In this document: positions 28,401 to 30,052 of the stretch, piece by piece | Position numbering within the stretch: position 1 is the first letter of the stretch | Layout of the letters: every line of letters begins with the position of its first letter | NCBI GenBank assembly: GCA_910578615.1 | Contig: CAJTRI010000006.1 | Location: forward strand, 35,958 to 66,009 | Source: an uncultured Duncaniella sp. | Lineage (GTDB): Bacteria; Bacteroidota; Bacteroidia; Bacteroidales; Muribaculaceae | Reading direction: 5' to 3' | DNA length: 30,052 bases | Translations under genes and position numbers: made by a program | Notes under the pieces: generated by a model | Database searches by the model: none | Told to the model about the DNA's origin: nothing | Seen by the model: only the letters and a program-made list of their open reading frames with translations

Positions 28401-29754
28401 AGACCGTCGCGCAGTGTATTTGTACCACAACGATGGCGGAGAACGCTTTACCAGAGTTGAAAAACCTCTCAACGGCACTAATGAATTCATCCCTCTTGCA
28501 CGAGGCTCTGTCTATTTCGCAGACATGAACAATGACGGATACCTCGACATTGTTTCTTCCGGCTACGGTCTGAACGAAGGCAATCTCCATGTATACTGGA
28601 ATAACGGAGACGGGACTTTCAGTGAGAGACCAGAGCGCCTCTATGGCTCATATGACGCATCGTGTGCCATAGGCGATCTTGACAACGACGGTTATCAAGA
28701 CATCGTTGTAACAGGCTTTTCGGCCAATAAGGGAGGTGGCAGCACCAAGTCTTTTTTCATATACCGCAATAACGGAGACCGTACATTTTCAATGCTTAAC
28801 GACTCATTCTGTGGGTTTGAAGGAATAGACGGTGCGACTCCGGCCCTGGGTGATGTAAACAACGACGGACTCGTTGACATTCTTGTCGGTGGCCATGGCG
28901 CCACTCACGAAATCACTACGTGGGTTTACCTCAACAGGGGCGATTTCCTATTCCAGCCTTCATATGCCTACTATAACGACCCATTCGGAAAGCTCGGTTC
29001 ATTCTCACGCATCAGCCACGGCAACAACCACCTGATTGACTATGACGGAGACGGCTTGCTTGATGTCTGGAACATGGGATGGGCACACTCCTCACCATGC
29101 GGCAAGGATTGCAACACAGAGCTATATCGCAACACATCGACATCGATAGTACCAAACTTGGCTCCTGACGCTCCGGCCAATCTGAGCATGTCATATGACA
29201 AGACAACCGGCATGGCCACATTCTCATGGGATGCCCCGGCCGACGATACCACCCCCACGGAAGCCTTACGTTACAACCTATATATTAAAAAGGACGACAC
29301 AAATACCATCATGACCGTCATTCCAGCCGACCCGGCTACCGGGTTCATCAAGACCGACCAGCTCACCGGCGCGCTGACAACGACACACTATTCGGTAAAG
29401 GTTCCCTTTGAGGACGCCAGATACACTTGGGGGGTACAGGCTATTGACAACGGAAAGGCAGCAAGCCGATTCTCAACCTCTTTATTTAATCCGGCAAAAA
29501 CATCGTCTATTAAAAAAAAAATCGCAGATGATACCTTTGGACTCTATGTGACCGGCGACACAGTTCACTATGAACTCGGTGAAAGATATTCCCTGCTGAC
29601 ACTCCATAATGCCAATGGGATTGTCGCGGCTACCACTACAAAACGTACAGGACGGATAAGCGGGCTTTTACCGGGTGTCTATGTAGCGACAGCTACTGAC
29701 AACAAAATATCCGAGACAATCAAAATCATCATCAACAACCAATATGAACCTTGA
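25483..29754 (+). CDS. Giant GH2 enzyme fused to FG-GAP/VCBS propeller, Fn3-like domain and T9SS-like C-terminal domain
   Basis: Secreted 1423-residue mosaic. Signal peptide about 1-25 (VRLTYLALLAALFISTHTAKA). Residues about 55-620 form a GH2 enzyme: jelly-roll (NLNGLWNLRKG), Ig-like domain, then TIM barrel with E444 in VVFNEGWGQ (acid/base) and E513 in SVCGEYGGI (nucleophile). About 625-770 is a second jelly-roll (WFEKGFDDSSWSEGKAAFG; DDIEIYLNG). About 805-1215 holds seven FG-GAP/VCBS motifs with DxDxDG-like calcium loops at roughly 815, 870, 941, 1010, 1061, 1121 and 1182 (e.g. GDFDNDG, GDYDNDG, ADMNNDG), fitting a seven-bladed propeller. An Fn3-like segment (about 1228-1335) and a C-terminal module ending LLPGVYVATATDNKISETIK follow. 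It has its own promoter at 25429. Beta-galactosidase is a default guess for the catalytic domain. Confidence 0.92.
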   Translation: MKKVRLTYLALLAALFISTHTAKADGWEAKQGPMMTPWAEHIDPANIMPEYPRPQMQRPEWMNLNGLWNLRKGIAGEPYSSTFEYDKEILVPFPIESALSGVMEKSDEQCYWYRRKFVLPESMTGRNILLHFGAVDWETVVYVNGTKVGSHTGGYDPFYFDITPALKKGGEQEIAVYIYDNTGVQGQPTGKQSKNPSICWYTAVSGIWQSVWLEPVNNVYITDMEIEPCLDQRYLRLRVNTSMGDNSLAFNAIVKDKEGKAVAELKGGKTATATSVIFGGDIKTWSPESPYLYDLEVEILKEGVVTDKVSGYCAMRKIEVKKDDAGVPRIYLNNEQIFQMGPLDQGWWPDGLYTAPSDEALLYDIRIMKDLGFNMVRKHIKTEPARWYYHCDREGLLVWQDMPSPNLPKGSEEIAKKTFEDEARRIVKYYKNFPSIVHWVVFNEGWGQFDTERMTRLVDGWVNNLVPARFGKSSLICCASGWVDAEIGNIIDTHSYPSPSCPNNANRASVCGEYGGITLKVPGHIWPGGDFQYTTVETSEDFTAFFNRLCNQIQDYYYQGLNAAVYTQISDVEIEKNGIMTYDRKVIKPHSPTGLLRDKIIECVNMPRSDVKIKTILSTAKEHVYTWRYTTDNVPRRWFEKGFDDSSWSEGKAAFGANLPANSAYLAHTPWTTNQIFMRRWFYLGDIDEALINKFRFTVFHDDDIEIYLNGILAASRSGCVFNYTPMDISDQALATLKPNSWNLIAIGGKQGTGQQIMDAGISAYVTEDFEYTENHDNLDSHDYTRFPEPGSVTVPSFRKVTYEFRHTSDRNNVAWGDFDNDGRLEVIYSGLDPHAEGSDSHMSVMYHNDGNNGFSHTSNPIYPVYYACPTAIDFNNDGLLDLFVPGLSNKELGCIDDITALLFKNTGNGQFEETNLGNVAMGIAPIYNDTDGGRGRHWVSVGDYDNDGFPDIIVTGRDDYDTEENGVTLHHRDRRAVYLYHNDGGERFTRVEKPLNGTNEFIPLARGSVYFADMNNDGYLDIVSSGYGLNEGNLHVYWNNGDGTFSERPERLYGSYDASCAIGDLDNDGYQDIVVTGFSANKGGGSTKSFFIYRNNGDRTFSMLNDSFCGFEGIDGATPALGDVNNDGLVDILVGGHGATHEITTWVYLNRGDFLFQPSYAYYNDPFGKLGSFSRISHGNNHLIDYDGDGLLDVWNMGWAHSSPCGKDCNTELYRNTSTSIVPNLAPDAPANLSMSYDKTTGMATFSWDAPADDTTPTEALRYNLYIKKDDTNTIMTVIPADPATGFIKTDQLTGALTTTHYSVKVPFEDARYTWGVQAIDNGKAASRFSTSLFNPAKTSSIKKKIADDTFGLYVTGDTVHYELGERYSLLTLHNANGIVAATTTKRTGRISGLLPGVYVATATDNKISETIKIIINNQYEP

Positions 29755-29761
29755 ATAACGT

Positions 29762-29804
29762 ATAGCTGTATTCATCAGTTGTTTTTTCTGACGAATACAG
29801 CTAT
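29762..29804. terminator. Terminator-like hairpin after the GH2-propeller gene
   Basis: ATAGCTGTATTC (29762-29773) pairs perfectly with GAATACAGCTAT (29793-29804). After one mismatch, four further pairs close around a T-rich loop. It begins 7 bases after the stop codon. The stem is strong, but the downstream tail (TCCAATCATAAAT) has no T-run. Confidence 0.65.
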
Positions 29805-29884
29805 TCCAATCATAAATAACCATTGCGGTTTTTATGTTGTGGAAAATTTAAGATGTGTAATCCGTGAAAAAACATCTCCACCTA

Positions 29885-29915
29885 TTGCAACATTAAACGA
29901 AAAGCTGTAACTTTG
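29885..29915 (+). promoter_or_regulatory. Strong Bacteroidota-type promoter near the right edge
   Basis: TTG at 29885-29887 and TAACTTTG (TAnnTTTG) at 29908-29915 are separated by 20 bases, close to the consensus for the Bacteroidota housekeeping sigma factor. This is the best promoter in the window and points to a + strand gene or leader starting near 29922 and running off the right edge. No other feature is seen in 29805-29884. Confidence 0.65.
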
Positions 29916-30000
29916 CGTTATAAAAATACCGGATCACATCAGAGACGATTGGGAAACTCTTCAATTTATTCTGAAATACCGAGACAAGCTTCGTCGCCCG

Positions 30001-30052
30001 ATGGCGGGCCTCATCCCATTTCGGGAGGCACACTGCCCGGAGGATTACAACG
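30001..30052 (+). CDS. Possible 5' end of a further gene, cut by the window edge (low confidence)
   Basis: Downstream of the promoter at 29885-29915, the frame containing the ATG at 30001 is open both upstream (RDDWETLQFILKYRDKLRRP) and to the window edge (MAGLIPFREAHCPEDYN). No ATG, GTG or TTG lies earlier in this frame after the expected transcription start, so 30001 is the first usable start. Other frames on both strands are also open here, and the piece is too short to identify a family. A regulator of this locus would be plausible at this place, but nothing in the fragment shows it. Confidence 0.2.
   Translation, partial: MAGLIPFREAHCPEDYN

Noticed and set aside
1..30052. tRNA, rRNA, CRISPR arrays, insertion sequences, integrases, riboswitches
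   Set aside because: I looked for cloverleaf-like segments, regularly spaced direct repeats, transposase motifs and conserved leader structures in the gaps and saw none; gaps are short and explained by terminators and promoters.

Overview
The window is a large polysaccharide utilization locus (PUL) of a Bacteroidota bacterium, with every gene on the + strand. The evidence is an adjacent SusC-like TonB-dependent receptor and SusD-like lipoprotein, two further surface lipoproteins, nine secreted glycoside hydrolases plus one more cut by the left edge, and Bacteroidota-type -7 promoter boxes (TAnnTTTG) in the intergenic gaps. Roughly balanced base composition and the GH92/GH125/GH30-rich content suit a gut Bacteroidales, perhaps a Muribaculaceae member. 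That placement is an inference; the window holds no rRNA or marker gene.

Layout: (1) 1-5651 is the end of an operon with a GH2 beta-glycosidase (5' end outside the window), a GH92 alpha-mannosidase and a GH125 exo-alpha-1,6-mannosidase, the last two overlapping by ATGA. It closes with a strong terminator at 5791-5831. (2) 5934-15605 is the Sus core: a clan GH-D (GH36/GH27-like) glycosidase, an IPT/TIG plus NHL-repeat lipoprotein, SusC, SusD and a DUF1735/DUF4361-like lipoprotein, closed by a 15-bp-stem hairpin at 15634-15675. (3) 15884-25175 is a second enzyme operon: a divergent GH92, two tandem GH30 paralogues, a GH3 with an inserted PA14 domain, and a GH43-CBM6 protein. (4) 25483-29754 encodes one 1423-residue mosaic protein: a GH2 enzyme, a second jelly-roll, a seven-motif FG-GAP/VCBS propeller, an Fn3-like domain and a C-terminal module resembling a type IX secretion sorting domain. 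(5) The right edge has a terminator-like hairpin and a good promoter for a gene mostly outside the window.

How it may work: SusC/SusD and the companion lipoproteins would capture and import glycan at the outer membrane. The signal-peptide-bearing hydrolases would trim it at the surface or in the periplasm. GH92 plus GH125 point to alpha-mannose chains with alpha-1,6 links. GH30 plus GH3 point to a beta-glucan, possibly beta-1,6-linked. GH36-like, GH2 and GH43 point to galactose, arabinose or similar decorations. A fungal cell-wall mannoprotein/galactomannan with attached beta-1,6-glucan would explain the mix, but this is inference. No endo-mannanase (GH76/GH99), no sensor/regulator and no cytoplasmic sugar-handling gene is present in the window.
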